The notes under the pieces were generated by a model that saw only the letters and a program-made list of their open reading frames with translations, was not told the origin of the DNA and did no database searches. This document shows, piece by piece, positions 28,425 to 40,200 of a DNA stretch of 64,000 nucleotides. A program made the position numbers and the translations under genes. The stretch is from Plenodomus lindquistii (Eukaryota; Ascomycota; Dothideomycetes; Pleosporales; Leptosphaeriaceae). How positions within the stretch are numbered: the stretch's first letter is position 1; every line of letters begins with the position of its first letter. The stretch spans positions 3,410,001 through 3,474,000 of the forward strand of contig JANUWI010000003.1 in assembly GCA_025504975.1 (NCBI GenBank), in the 5' to 3' direction.

Positions 28425-28606
28425 TATTATAGAAATAGGTACTTAGAAATAATTAGAAAATAGATTATTATATTACTAGCTAGAAAGAGATTATACTATA
28501 TATACCCTTGCTACGTAGAATTACGTAGGTAGAAGTAGAGGAGCTTTATAGAAAATTCTAAAATTAAGTAGATATAGTGTTAACTAAGTACTATATACGT
28601 ATAATA
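28425..28606 (-). repeat. 5' LTR of the copia element
   Basis: 182-bp direct copy of 21921-22102. It is followed on the right by the second GTAGT target copy. Confidence 0.9.
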
Positions 28607-29224
28607 GTAGTCTATTATTAAAAATGTAGTTATCTAGTTTAAAATAAAGCTTTTTTTTACTATATATAAATATATAAAGTATATAGTATTTACTAGTCTA
28701 TTTAGTTTAAAAAATAGTTAATAATATAGAGTTATTACTACAAACAATTTATATTATAAAAAATAGCTTTTTAGTACTAAAAACTATAGACTTAGTTAGC
28801 TTATCTACTAAATTAGAGTTTAAAACTAGAGTAAAAATAGTAAAAGTAAGTATGTATTTAGTATAACTAAAAAATATATTATGTTTTTTACTTAGTTAGA
28901 ATATTATTTAAATAGTAGTAAATAGATATATTTTACTTTATAAACTAAAAAATTAAGCTAGATAGATTACTTATTAAGTATTATTATTATAGCTAGCTAG
29001 AATAGTTATAATCTATAATTTTAAATATATTTAGTCTAGTTTAATTATAATTTATATTTAGTACTACTATTTTTTATTATTAATATTTTTAGATAGATTA
29101 TCTAGCTATTTTATTAATATCTTAGACTTAGTACTTTATTTATCTAAAGAATATTTAATATAGAAGTTTAACTTAAGAAATAATTTTAACTATCTAGTTT
29201 ACTTATAATTAGATTTAAAGCAGG

Positions 29225-30056
29225 CAGATTTAAAAGAGTAAATACTAAGTAAATTAAAATAAATTAACTACCTTATAGTTTTATATAGAAAAAGAGAATT
29301 TTATAGAAGTTTATATAGAATACTCTAGCTACTTTTAGTATAGCTCTAAAGCTTTACTACTTAAACTCTAGACTAGGCTCTACCTATTATATTACCTCCT
29401 TTTATATTTAAATATTTATTTTATAATTTCTAAGTAAAAAGTATATAATAGCGCGTAATTATATAACTTTATATATTTTTTACTATATAAAAGCTACTTT
29501 TTTACTTCTATAATTTATATCTTTACTATTATACTTTTTTTTATTACTTTTACTATATTTAGGTTTTTTAATACCTCTATTTATAACAATGAAGCTTTTA
29601 CTATTTCTACTAGTAATAAAAAATTTTCTAGTAATTTTTTTTTAGTAAATAGCTTTACTTTATTTACTATACTATAGCGCGACTTTAATACTAACTATTA
29701 CTATATTAAGTGCTTTAAAAAGCTCTATTTATACTACTATACTTCTACTAGCTTTTATATTTACTTTTATAATAACTACTACTTTTTAAATATTTACTAT
29801 AAACTAGTAAGTTTTTTTTTTTTTTTTAAATTCTAGCTAATTTCTACTTACATTTTTACTAACTTTTTTTACTAGTATCTCTATATTATTAAGTACTTTA
29901 AAAACTTTAAGCTTAATATTTATAAATATTTAAAGTAGAAAATTATAGCTATTTACGCTTTAGCTATTATTTATATCTACTATTTTTTTTATAAAGCTAT
30001 TTTTAAAACTTTAATTAAATTTTTAATTAAGTATAGCTAGTCTAGCTTTACTAGTA
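29225..30056. other. RIP-degraded sequence left of the intact transposon
   Basis: Collinearity with Gy1a/Gy1b is lost at about 29,225. The following 830 bp include T-rich stretches and a segment resembling an LTR or leader end (about 29,390-29,560). This may be one end of the third gypsy family (Gy3), but I could not find a matching LTR partner. Confidence 0.35.
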
Positions 30057-30102
30057 ACGTATTCCACCAGCGAGCCGGTCAACCCAGCGAGCCGGTCAAA
30101 AT
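30057..30102 (+). repeat. left terminal inverted repeat of A1
   Basis: Starts ACGTATTCCACC. Contains the 16-bp unit CCAGCGAGCCGGTCAA twice in direct orientation (30067-30082 and 30084-30099, period 17). These are probably paired transposase binding sites. The right end is its exact reverse complement. Confidence 0.95.
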
Positions 30103-30112
30103 CTGCCAAGCC

Positions 30113-31831
30113 TTGTACTTATCCCATCGCCCTACCATGGACCAACAACGTCGCGAGCTGCTAATACAGAACGAAGGGAGAATACAGCTTGCTATCCAAG
30201 CCTACGAAGCCGGCCAATTTAAGAGCCATCGAGCTGCAGCTGCAGCTTTCAGCGTCAATCAACGCAGGCTCTCTGAACGGATTAACGGAATCACTCCACG
30301 CTCCCAAACTCGACCTAACTGCCAGAAACTCACTGCCACCGAAGAGCAGACGATTGTCCGATATATTCTCAACCTTGATTCGCGAGGGTTTGCCCCCCGG
30401 CTGTGCGAGGTGGAAGATATGGCCAATAAGATACTAGGGGTACGCGACGGGACACCGGTGGGCAAGCACTGGGCTGAGCGCTTCGTGACGCGCTCCGGCG
30501 AGCTCAAGATGGCTTTCAATCGAGCAAAGGATAGGCAGAGGATAAGGCAGGAGGATCCAGAGATCATTGGCGCGTGGTTCAAGCTCGTGGATGAGACAAA
30601 AGCCAAGTACGGTGTCCAGGACAACGACGTCCACAACTTCGACGAGACTGGCTTCCAGATGGGCGTAATTGGGTCTATGAAAGTCGTCACAGGCTCTGAG
30701 AGACGTAATCGGCCAGACCTCATCCAGCCGGGCGATCGTGAGTGGGTTACCGTTATCCAGAGCATATGCGCCTCGGGGGATGCAACCCCGCCTTTTATTA
30801 TCTACAAAGGACGTGTACACATCTCTGCGTGGTACGAGGAGGCCAGTATCCCTCACAACTGGAAACTCTCAGTCTCTGAGAACGGCTGGACAAATAACGC
30901 GCTTGGGCTGGAGTGGTTGAAGCACTTTGACGCGCATACAAAGGCGCAAAAGGTGGGGGTATACCGGTTGCTGATCTTGGACGGCCACGAGAGCCACCTC
31001 AACCAAGAGTTTAAGGACTACTGCGTGGAGAACAAGATCCTAACACTCTGTATGCCCCCCCATTCATCCCACATCCTCCAGCCACTTGATGTGGTGTGTT
31101 TCTCGCCGTTGAAGCGCAAGTACTCCCAGCGCGTGCGAGACTTGGCACGCCGACGCGTCTTCCACATCAACAAGGAAGGCTTCCTCCCAGCCTTCAAAGA
31201 CGCGTTTTTTGACGTGTTTACGGTTGACAACTGTCGAAAGGCCTTTGAGGCATCAGGGCTAGTCCCTACCAACGCGCAGGTAGTGTTGGATCGCCTTGAG
31301 GTGCGGTTACGTACCCCACCTCAACCCTCCCCTCCGGCAAACCCATGGCAATCGAAGACTCCAAGCAATACTCATGAATTTGGGTCTCAGTCAAAGCTCG
31401 TACGCGAGTCCTTTACTCGGTCGCCTGTAACTGCACAAGCTGGCTTCTCACAGCTCGTGAAAGGGGCTGAACTAATGCTGCACCAAAACGCTCTTCTTCA
31501 AGCCCGTAACCACGAGCTTGAGGAGCAATTGGCGGAGATGACAAAGAGGAAGGGGCGTAAAAGAAAGAGGATCCAGCAAGGAGGTACTCTTGAGTACGGT
31601 GCCGGGTCGCAGGCTGCTACAGCCTCAACTGCGGCGCCTGCTCCATCAAAACGTGCGCGTGGTGGTGGTGGTCAAGCACCTGCTCAACCAGGTGTCCGAC
31701 GCTGTGGCAATTGTGGAGGGACTGGGCACAACGCTCGTACGTGCCAGAAAGGTTCAGAAAGTACTTCTGAATCAGATGCGAGCTCTATAGCGGTAGAGTC
31801 AGATGTTGATAGTAATAATAATGACGATTGA
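30113..31831 (+). CDS. Fot1/pogo-type DDE transposase (572 aa)
   Basis: Catalyses cut-and-paste movement of the surrounding element in the nucleus. The N-terminus carries a helix-turn-helix of the psq/CENP-B kind (about residues 10-60), then a second CENP-B-type DNA-binding segment (about 65-150). The catalytic core has D177 in DETGF, D290 in DGHESH and D326 in QPLDVVCF. This gives a DD35D arrangement, normal for pogo/Fot1 transposases. The C-terminus has a CCHC zinc knuckle (C531, C534, H539, C544) followed by an acidic, Ser/Asp/Asn-rich tail. The first ATG is used here. A second in-frame ATG at 30137 (MDQQRRELL) is an equally plausible start, and the RIP-dead copies align past it. Codon use is ordinary and GC-balanced, unlike its surroundings. 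The frame is uninterrupted, so it is probably functional, though activity is inferred. Confidence 0.95.
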   Translation: MYLSHRPTMDQQRRELLIQNEGRIQLAIQAYEAGQFKSHRAAAAAFSVNQRRLSERINGITPRSQTRPNCQKLTATEEQTIVRYILNLDSRGFAPRLCEVEDMANKILGVRDGTPVGKHWAERFVTRSGELKMAFNRAKDRQRIRQEDPEIIGAWFKLVDETKAKYGVQDNDVHNFDETGFQMGVIGSMKVVTGSERRNRPDLIQPGDREWVTVIQSICASGDATPPFIIYKGRVHISAWYEEASIPHNWKLSVSENGWTNNALGLEWLKHFDAHTKAQKVGVYRLLILDGHESHLNQEFKDYCVENKILTLCMPPHSSHILQPLDVVCFSPLKRKYSQRVRDLARRRVFHINKEGFLPAFKDAFFDVFTVDNCRKAFEASGLVPTNAQVVLDRLEVRLRTPPQPSPPANPWQSKTPSNTHEFGSQSKLVRESFTRSPVTAQAGFSQLVKGAELMLHQNALLQARNHELEEQLAEMTKRKGRKRKRIQQGGTLEYGAGSQAATASTAAPAPSKRARGGGGQAPAQPGVRRCGNCGGTGHNARTCQKGSESTSESDASSIAVESDVDSNNNDD

Positions 31832-31857
31832 AAACTTGGTGTTCATGATGCCAAGCT

Positions 31858-31903
31858 ATTTTGACCGGCTCGCTGGGTTGACCGGCTCGCTGGTGGAATA
31901 CGT
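31858..31903 (-). repeat. right terminal inverted repeat of A1
   Basis: Exact reverse complement of 30057-30102, including both 16-bp subrepeats. It lies 26 bp beyond the transposase stop codon. Confidence 0.95.
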
Positions 31904-31905
31904 TA

Positions 31906-32657
31906 ATATTTATAGCTATAAATTTAGAACATTTTCTAATATATATTTAATACTAATTTTACTTTTAATAACTTTTATTAACTTGTTCTAGCTATTTATT
32001 ACTAGTATTAGTTCTACTAGAGTTAAAAATAATATTAATTATAAAAATTCTCTAGTTTATAGTAGTTAGTAAGCTTTATATAGTAAAAATTTTTTTTAAA
32101 TTTTTAGTAAATTTTAATATAAGCTTTTTTTTTCTACTATGTTTTACTTTTTTTATAACTAGAGTAGAACTATTAATTTTATTATTTCTAGTTTTTTTTA
32201 TAGTAAGTTTTAAATTACTACTACTATTTTTAAAACTACTAACTAGTTTTTATTTAATAATTTTTTTTTATATATAAATTTTTTACTAAAAAGTTATTTA
32301 ATTATAGTAAAGCTTACTAGAAGCCTATTATTTAAAAAAAAAAAAAAAAAACCTATTATTATTTTAGCTAGGCGTAGTTATTTTAAAAAAAAAGTTTTAC
32401 TATATAGCTTTTTTTTCTATGCTATTTTACTACTAAAAGTAGCTTTACTAGCTTTTATAATAGTACTAGAAAAAGACGTAAAGAAAATACTATAGTCTAT
32501 TCTAATAATATAAATAAACTAGAAATATAAAAAAAAAATTTTAAATTTTATTTAGTTATTAGTTAGTATATTTTTATATCTAGTAGTATTAATAAGTATT
32601 TTTTATTTTTAAACTTGAATAATTAATTTTTTATATTTATTTTTTATTTTTACTATA
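31906..32657. other. RIP-degraded sequence between copies A1 and A2
   Basis: A 750-bp AT-rich segment separating two Fot1-like copies of the same subfamily. No LTR or coding motif was identified. It is presumably part of the same older element that both copies inserted into. Confidence 0.35.
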
Positions 32658-34485
32658 ACGTATTCTACTAGCAAGCTAGTTAACCTAGCGAGCTAGTTAA
32701 AATCTACTAAGCTTTATACTTATTCTATTACCCTACTATAAACTAATAATATTACGAGCTACTAATATAAAATAAAAAAAAATATAGTTTACTACCTAAG
32801 TCTATAAAGCTAGCTAATTTAAAAGCTATTAAACTATAGCTATAGCTTTTAGCGTTAATTAACGCAGGCTTTTAAAATAGATTAATAGAATTACTTTACG
32901 CTTTTAAATTTAACCTAACTGCTAGAAACTTACTACTACTAAAAAATAGATAATTATCTAATATATTTTTAACTTTAATTTATAAAAGTTTACTTTCTAG
33001 CTATATAAAGTAGAAAATATAGCTAATAAAATACTAGAGGTACGTAATAGAATACTAGTAGGTAAATACTAGGCTAAGCGCTTTATAACGCGCTTTAGTA
33101 AGTTTAAAATAGCTTTTAATTGAATAAAAAATAAATAAAAAAATTTAGAGATTATTAGTATATAGTTTAAACTTATAGATAAAATAAAAGCTAAGTATAG
33201 TATCTAGAATAATAACGTCTATAACTTTAATTAAACTAGCTTCTAGATAGGCGTAATTAAATTTATAAAAGTTATTATAAGCTTTAAAAAATATAATTAG
33301 CTAGACTTTATCTAGCTAGGTAATTATAAGTAGGTTATTATTATCTAGAGTATATACACTTTAGAGGATATAACTTTACTTTTTATTATCTATAAAAAAC
33401 GTGTATATATCTCTACGTAGTATAAAAAAGCTAGTATTTTTTATAACTAGAAACTTTTAGTCTCTAAAAATAGCTAGATAAATAATGTGTTTAAGCTAGA
33501 GTAGTTAAAGTACTTTAATATATATATAAAGACGTAAAAAGTAGAGGTATACTAGTTACTAATTTTAAATAGCTATAAAAGCTACTTTAACTAAAAGTTT
33601 AAAAACTACTATGTAGAGAATAAAATTCTAATACTTTATATACTTTTTTATTTATTTTATATCCTCTAGCTATTTAATATAGTGTATTTTTTATTATTAA
33701 AGCGTAAATATTTCTAGCGCGTGTAAAATTTAGCACGCTAACGCGTTTTTTATATTAATAAAAAAAGCTTTTTTCTAGCTTTTAAAATCGCGTTTTTTAA
33801 CGTGTTTATAGTTAATAACTATTAAAAAGCTTTTAAAATATTAGAGCTAGTCTTTACTAACGCGTAGGTAGTATTAGATTGCTTTAAAATATAGTTATAT
33901 ACTCTACTTTAACTCTTTTTTCTAGTAAATGTATAGTAATTAAAAACTTTAAATAATATTTATAAATTTAGGTTTTAGTTAAAGTTTATACGTAAGTTTT
34001 TTATTTAGTTACCTATAACTATATAAGCTAGCTTTTTATAGTTTATAAAAAAAGCTAAACTAATACTATACTAAAATACTTTTTTTTAAACCTATAACTA
34101 TAAGTTTAAAAAGTAATTAGTAAAAATAATAAAAAAAAAAGTATAAAAAAAAATTTAGTAAAAAAATACTTTTAAATATAGTACTAAGTTATAGACTATT
34201 ATAGCTTTAATTATAGCGTCTACTCTATTAAAATATACACGTAGTAGTAGTAGTTAAGCACCTATTTAACAAGATATCTAATGCTATAGTAATTATAAAT
34301 GAACTAGGTATAATACTTATACGTGCTAGAAAAGTTTAGAAAGTACTTCTAAATCTAATATAAGCTCTATAGTAGTAGAGTCTAATATTAATAGTAATAA
34401 TAATAATAATTAAAGATATAGTGTTTATAATAGTAAGCTATTTTAACTAGCTTACTAGGTTAACTAGCTTGCTAGTAGAATATGT
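32658..34485 (+). mobile_element. Fot1/pogo-like transposon, subfamily A, copy A2 (RIP-dead)
   Basis: An 1828-bp copy flanked by TA (32656-32657 and 34486-34487), in the same orientation as A1. Its ends are RIP-converted versions of the A1 terminal repeats: the left one reads ACGTATTCTACTAGCAAGCTAG and the right one ends in GAATATGT. The whole transposase gene can be followed against A1, including the zinc-knuckle region. C-to-T and G-to-A changes create many stops (for example CAA and CAG to TAA and TAG). Length differs from A1 by 19 bp, so some small deletions exist. Confidence 0.93.
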
Positions 34486-34559
34486 TAATACTAGTAATAC
34501 TTACTAGATATATTTCTATAGATAGAGTAGAAAGTAGTAGATAAATAGTAGTTACTAGA

Positions 34560-37500
34560 AACTTTTTCTAGAAATTCTTTAGAACTCTATTTAGCTATTC
34601 TACTACTATAAATAGGTTTTATTTTATTTTATTTTTTTATTTTTATATATAACTTATTTTTTCTCTACTACTTTTTTATCTATTTAGAGACTTTCTAGGC
34701 TATTTCTAGCTATTTTTTATATTTTCTATTGTAGCCTACTTTCTATATTTTAGCCTAGTTTTTTATATTATTACTTTTTATTTTTTAGCTTTTTTTAAAA
34801 ACTTTTTATTTTTTTCTAAACTTTTTATAATACTAGCTAGTTAATTATAGTAAATCTATATAATTTTCTAGCTATAATTTTTTTTTATATTGTTCTAGTA
34901 TAGTAGTTTTTTATTAAATTCTATTTTAGTATTTTTCTAGTAGCTTTTTTTTTAGCGCTTTTTTTTATAGTAATTTCTAGAAAGCTCTATAAATATTTAT
35001 CTTTTTTTTTAAATATTTATTACTTTTTGAATTTACTTTTAGTTTCTAGATTAAGCGCTTATAACTTTTTTACTAAACTAAATACTATTTACTTTTTAAT
35101 TTTTTTTATTTTTTTTAATATTTTTCTAGAATATTTTTACTTTTTTATTTTTTATAGCTATTTATTTAGATAGAATTAGGTTACTAGTTAGAAACACGCT
35201 ATTTTTCTATTAAATTATTTTAAACTAATTATAAATAGCTTTTATAGAATACTAGATAGACTTTTAGTAGTATATTTAATTTAGCTACTAAATTTTCTAT
35301 AAACTCTACTATATAAAATTTTATATTTTTCTAGTTTAATTTTTTACTAGGCTTTTTATATAATAGCTATTTTCTATATTATAACTATATTATATTTTTT
35401 ATTTAAAAAATTAAAGCTTTTATTTTTTATTAGTTAGCCTAGAGCTTTTATACCTACTATACTATATTTATAGTAGACTATATAAACTCTACTATAGTTT
35501 ATAGCTTTTATATAATAGTAGCTCTAGCTCTAGCTAGCGTAGTAAAGTATTAATAAAAGTTTTCTATCTAAATAAATAGCTCTATAGAATTTATTTTATA
35601 CCTATACAAAAGAAAAAAAAACTAATTAAAATAGAACTAGCTAGTGTTTTTTAATTATAATTTATACTATAGAATAAAAAAAAGCCTAGTTATTTTAAGT
35701 CTAGTTAATACAAGCTTTTAAATAGGTTTTTAAAGCACTATTTATTCTTTCTATAGCTCTATTAGTTTTAAAATAAAAATTAGTAGAAAGTTAGTAGTTA
35801 ATTTATAGTAATTTATATACTTTAGTTTAAAAGTTTTCTATAAACTATATACCTCTATCTATAACTATAGTATTTAAAAGCTAGTAGTAAAAAACTATAT
35901 ATTTAATAAACTTTTATACTACTAATTCTATAGTAAAGTTTACTAATAGAATAAATATAATATTTTTATTTAAATAATTTATAACTACTATAAAGTTAGT
36001 ATAACTTTTACTTTTAAAAAAGTTTATAATAAAGTCTATAAAAAGCTTTTTCTAAATTTTTTTGAAAATTAGTAAAAGTTTAAATAGTCTCTATTTTAAA
36101 TTCTATTATAGCTTAGTATAACTATAAATATTATAGTTTTTAATATAGTAATAAATATCTAAAAATATATCTAGCTAAAAAAAGTTTTAAACGAGTAATT
36201 TATAGCTATTTCTTTTACTAAAATATCTAGTAGTTATACTATTATAGACTTTAGAAATTAAATAAGTTTATAGCTAGAGAGACTTTAGTATTTACTTTTT
36301 TTTTAAAACTATAGTATACTTTTTTATTCTTTATATTTAGATATTAATACTTTAAGCTAGAGCTTAGAAAAAAACTTATACTATTTTATTTATATTACTA
36401 TAAAACTAACTTAGTAAATACTATTACTTTTAAATAGTTTTTTCTATAAGTTTTCTAGTAAAAGTAGTTTTACTAGTATAAATATAATTGTTTTTTCTAT
36501 AAATTTTAACTAGTATTATCTAAACTATAGAACTTTTAATAGCTTTTTTTTTATAACTAGAGATTTTAACTAGTTTAAATAACTAGAAGTTATAGACTAC
36601 TAGCCTATTATTTTTAGTATACTATAAAATATTCTTTTTTTTAAAAAAATAAATATTAGCTTTTGAATTTAAACTTTCTAAATAGTAGAAAAATATAAAG
36701 TTAAAAGTACTAAATAGTCTAAACTAATAGATATACTATTTCTAGAGTAATTACGTAGTTATAAAGCACTTGAAATTTTAATAATTAGTATATATAGTAA
36801 AAAACGTTACTATATATAATTTTTTACTTTACTACTTAAAATACTTTATTATAGCTAGAAGTTTTTTATTATAAATATTATAGTTACACTCTACTAGAGT
36901 ATATTTAGCTAAAAAGTAAGCTTTAATATAAAGCTATTTATTTTTTCTCTACTATATAAAAATTCTTTCTAATTCCTAGCTAGAAGTATTAGTTTTAATA
37001 AATATTTTTAGATCTAGATTAAAATAAGCTAAAATAAGCTTTATAGTAAAAACTTTTTTTAATTTAAAAAGCTTTTTACTACTTTTTTTTCTAGAGAAAT
37101 AGAATATTATTACTAGTTAGCTTTATTAGTAGCGTAGTAATTATAAAATAGTTCTAAATAAAATTTTACTAGAAATTTATAAACTATAGAAAGCTCTATA
37201 TTTTTTTAATAGATTAGAAAAGTTTCTATTTAGTAATAGTTTAAATTTTTTTTAGATTTATTATAATTTTGTATTCTATTTCTACTATAAATCTAAAAGA
37301 GCGTATTTTTTTAACGCTAAATTTAGACTTTTTAATATCTAGCTATAGATTTACTTCCCTAAACCTTTTTACTGCAGCTTTTACTTTTAATTTATACTCT
37401 ATTTAATCTTTTCTAGTATAAATAAATATATTATCTATATAAATAAAAGTATTAAGATCTAAATATTTATAAAATACCTAATTAATATACTTTTAAAAGG

Positions 37501-38640
37501 TATTTAGAGTATTAGCTAAGCTAAATAGGTAGACTATCTATTTATAAAATCTAAACTAAATACTAAATACTATTTTTTATTTTTTATTTTTTAGTAATTT
37601 AGATTTTATAAAAAGTATAAACTATATTTAGCTTAGTAAACTACTTAGCTTATTCTATTTATAATAAAGTTTTCTAAATTAGTAGAAATAAATAGTAGTT
37701 TTTGTTTAAAATAGTATTAAAAGCTCTATATTCTATATAAAACTTTAATTTTTATTTAAACTTTTTTTTAAATAGTACTAGAGCTAAAGTATTTAAGTAG
37801 CTAAAATAGATTAATCTATAGTCTATTAGTAAAGTAAGCTTTTTATATAAAACTAGTAACTTTTTCTATAATATACTATAAACAGGTTTTTATAAAATTT
37901 CTAGCTTTTTTTTTCTACTTTAATAAAAAATATAGTATAATCTATAGCTACTCTATAGTATAGTACTAATTTATATCCTTTTTTTTTAAAAATATATTAT
38001 ATAAATCTTTAAAGTAGTATAAAAAAAGTACTTACGCGTTTATTAGTTCTACTTTTTCTATTAAAGCTTTCTAAATATCTACTATTAAAACTATTAATAA
38101 CTTAAATTTACTATTTTTTTTTAAACCTCTAGTACTACGCCTAGTAGGTTTTACTATTAACTTCTATAATATTTTAAGCTTAAGCTTTACTTTCTCTACT
38201 CTAAATATAGATACTATTTAATTTTATAAAAAATAATTTCTTCTATAAAATAATAGAGATTTAGTTTTTTTTTATTTATAGATAGTCTAAAATTAGATTA
38301 TATTTCTAATCTCCCTCTAGTATATAAGCCTATATTTCTTTTTTTTACTTTTTTAGGTCTATTAAATATCTAGTAGCTATTAATACTAAAATTCTTTCTC
38401 TATTTATCTCTATAACTAGGTAGTAAAGGACTAATATTTATTCTAGATAGTTTTTCTAAATAAAATTCTTATTTATAAAAGTAAAAGTAAAATATTTAGT
38501 ATCTAGTATAGCTAATATAAAAATAAATAAATTTAAAAAAAGTCTATATATTTTTTATATGTTATAACGTCTACTATTAAAAAACTATTTCTACTTTTTA
38601 TAAATTTATTTTAATCTTTTTTATTATAAAAATAAGCTCT
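34560..38640 (-). mobile_element. third Ty3/gypsy family (Gy3), RIP-degraded remnant
   Basis: On minus, degenerate translation gives a gypsy reverse transcriptase at about 37,420-37,900, with readable FQKYINQVFYKYLDLN then IYIDNIFIYTR in place of YLDDILIYT. An integrase block lies at about 35,690-35,800, resembling 'LSTNFY.KTN.AIERIN.ALKTYLKACINW'. A basic C-terminal tail lies at about 34,560-34,850. The RT sequence differs clearly from Gy1 and Gy2, so it is a separate family. LTRs were not found and the boundaries are approximate. It may extend left across the A1/A2 insertions and right beyond the 38.65-kb fragment. Confidence 0.68.
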
Positions 38641-38653
38641 AGGCATTTTATTT

Positions 38654-38902
38654 ACGTATAGTAGTAGTAGTTAAGTATCTATTTAACTAGATATCTAATA
38701 CTATAGTAATTATAAAAAAACTAGGTACAAAGCTTATATATACTAGAAAGGTTTAAAAAGTACTTTTAAATTAGATATAAGCTCTATAATAGTAGAGTTA
38801 GATATTAATAGTAATAATAATAATAAGTAAAAATATAGTATTTATAATACTAAAGAAAAGTAGCTAGCTTAGTAGTATAGCTAGCTTAGTAGTAGAATAT
38901 AT
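38654..38902 (+). mobile_element. truncated Fot1-like subfamily B fragment (B3)
   Basis: About 250 bp matching the last part of B1/B2, from the zinc-knuckle-coding region through the AATAATAATAAT tract to the right terminal repeat (ending ...AGTAGAATATAT, then TA). The 5' four fifths of the element is missing. RIP-degraded. Confidence 0.85.
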
Positions 38903-38904
38903 TA

Positions 38905-40200
38905 TATTAAATTATAGCTTTTTCAATTATTATTTACCTATTTTTCTATTACTAGTATAGTTAAAAAAGTGCTTTTAAATTTTTATAAAGTTTATAGAAC
39001 CTATAGAGTAGCTATTAGTATAGTAGGTATCTAGTATATTTCTACTAATATTAATTTAGTACTAGATAAAATTAATATATTAAATAGCTTTTAGAAATTA
39101 TACTAGAGCGCTAGGCTAAGTATTATTAAAGTTAATAACTATATTTAAAGTAAAACTTAGTTATATAAACTAGTAAATATAACTAACTATAGCTAATTTA
39201 AATATAGTAATAAAATTAATAGTAGGTATAAACTAGCCTTTTTATTTTATAAATATTTTATTATTTACTATTTTAAAAGAGCTATTCTAGACTGTTATCT
39301 AGGCGTTAGAAGGTTTTTTAAAAATAAAGTTACTATAGTATAGATCTAAACTATAAAATAAATTATAAAAGTTTTTAAAGTTTATATTATTAATTATAAA
39401 CTAGACTATACTATATATTTAGTTTTCTAGATATTATTGCTATTAGTTATCTAATAGAGTTTTATATTTAGTAACTACTAATTCTTTTTATTTATTATAG
39501 CTAAAAGTAGTATTATTACCTATCTTGATATTTATATCTAGTAGTTTAAAATATACGTTTACTATAGTAATAACTATAGTAGTACTACTAGAGGTAGTTT
39601 AATAACCTAGCTTAAATTCTACTCTATTTAAATAAATTAGTACTTCTAAAGTACTTTACGCGTAGAAATTAAATTACTTATTACTATTATTATAATACTA
39701 GTAAAGTTAAATAGAACTAGAAAGGCTATTATATTTATTATAACGCTAGTAAAAATAGATAGATAGAGTACTAAAAAAATTCTATATATATATTCTAGTT
39801 CTAATAAATAAATTAAACTACTTAAAGCAGCTTTTATTCTAGAGAATTAATATAAAAGATTAGAACTCTAGCTTCTAGTAGTAAATTAAAGTAACTAAAT
39901 TCTAGTTTTTTTTCTACTTTTTCTATAGATTAATATTAGTCTATTCTATTAACTTATAAATATATTAATAGTTTTAATCTATTTATTTATAGTTTTTAAA
40001 GAATTAATCTACCTTTATTTATATATCTCTTTACTTTTTATTAAAATAATTACCTTTAAACTTTTTAAAAACTAAGTTATTTTTAAAAAGGGTATATTTA
40101 ATAAAAGAATATAAATCTATTAGTATATTATAGATCTATATTTATAGTTTACTTATAACTTTATTTACTACTTTAAGTTTATTACTAATTTTAATAAATA
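38905..40200. other. RIP-degraded sequence, unassigned
   Basis: About 1.3 kb of AT-rich DNA. Some gag-like low-complexity blocks can be read on + (around 39,650-39,900), but no diagnostic motif. From about 40.2 kb rightward the sequence becomes alignable with the 5' region of Gy1 in reverse orientation. Confidence 0.35.

Larger units (their letters stand above)
21921..28606 (-). mobile_element. Ty1/copia LTR retrotransposon, RIP-inactivated
   Basis: A 6686-bp element with 182-bp LTRs (21921-22102 and 28425-28606), flanked by a perfect 5-bp duplication GTAGT (21916-21920 and 28607-28611). Coding sense is minus. A gag-like region lies at about 27,340-27,600 on minus. The integrase C-terminal/linker region typical of fungal copia, with blocks resembling 'YRAY', 'IGYL..Y..NIYRIWIP' and 'DVTFDED', lies at about 25,750-26,050. 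The start of reverse transcriptase, with blocks like 'W.FTYKFNK.GY..KCKARIVV', lies at about 24,540-24,740. Integrase before RT is the copia order. All are littered with stops. Confidence 0.87.
30057..31903 (+). mobile_element. intact Fot1/pogo-like (Tc1/mariner superfamily) transposon, copy A1
   Basis: An 1847-bp element with perfect 46-bp terminal inverted repeats (30057-30102 and 31858-31903). A TA target duplication flanks it (30055-30056 and 31904-31905). It encodes one uninterrupted transposase. Base composition is normal (CpA and TpG present), in sharp contrast to flanks that are saturated with RIP changes. No RIP-like mutation disrupts either end or the gene, so it is a candidate autonomous element. 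A RIP-mutated copy of the same subfamily lies 755 bp to the right. Confidence 0.96.
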
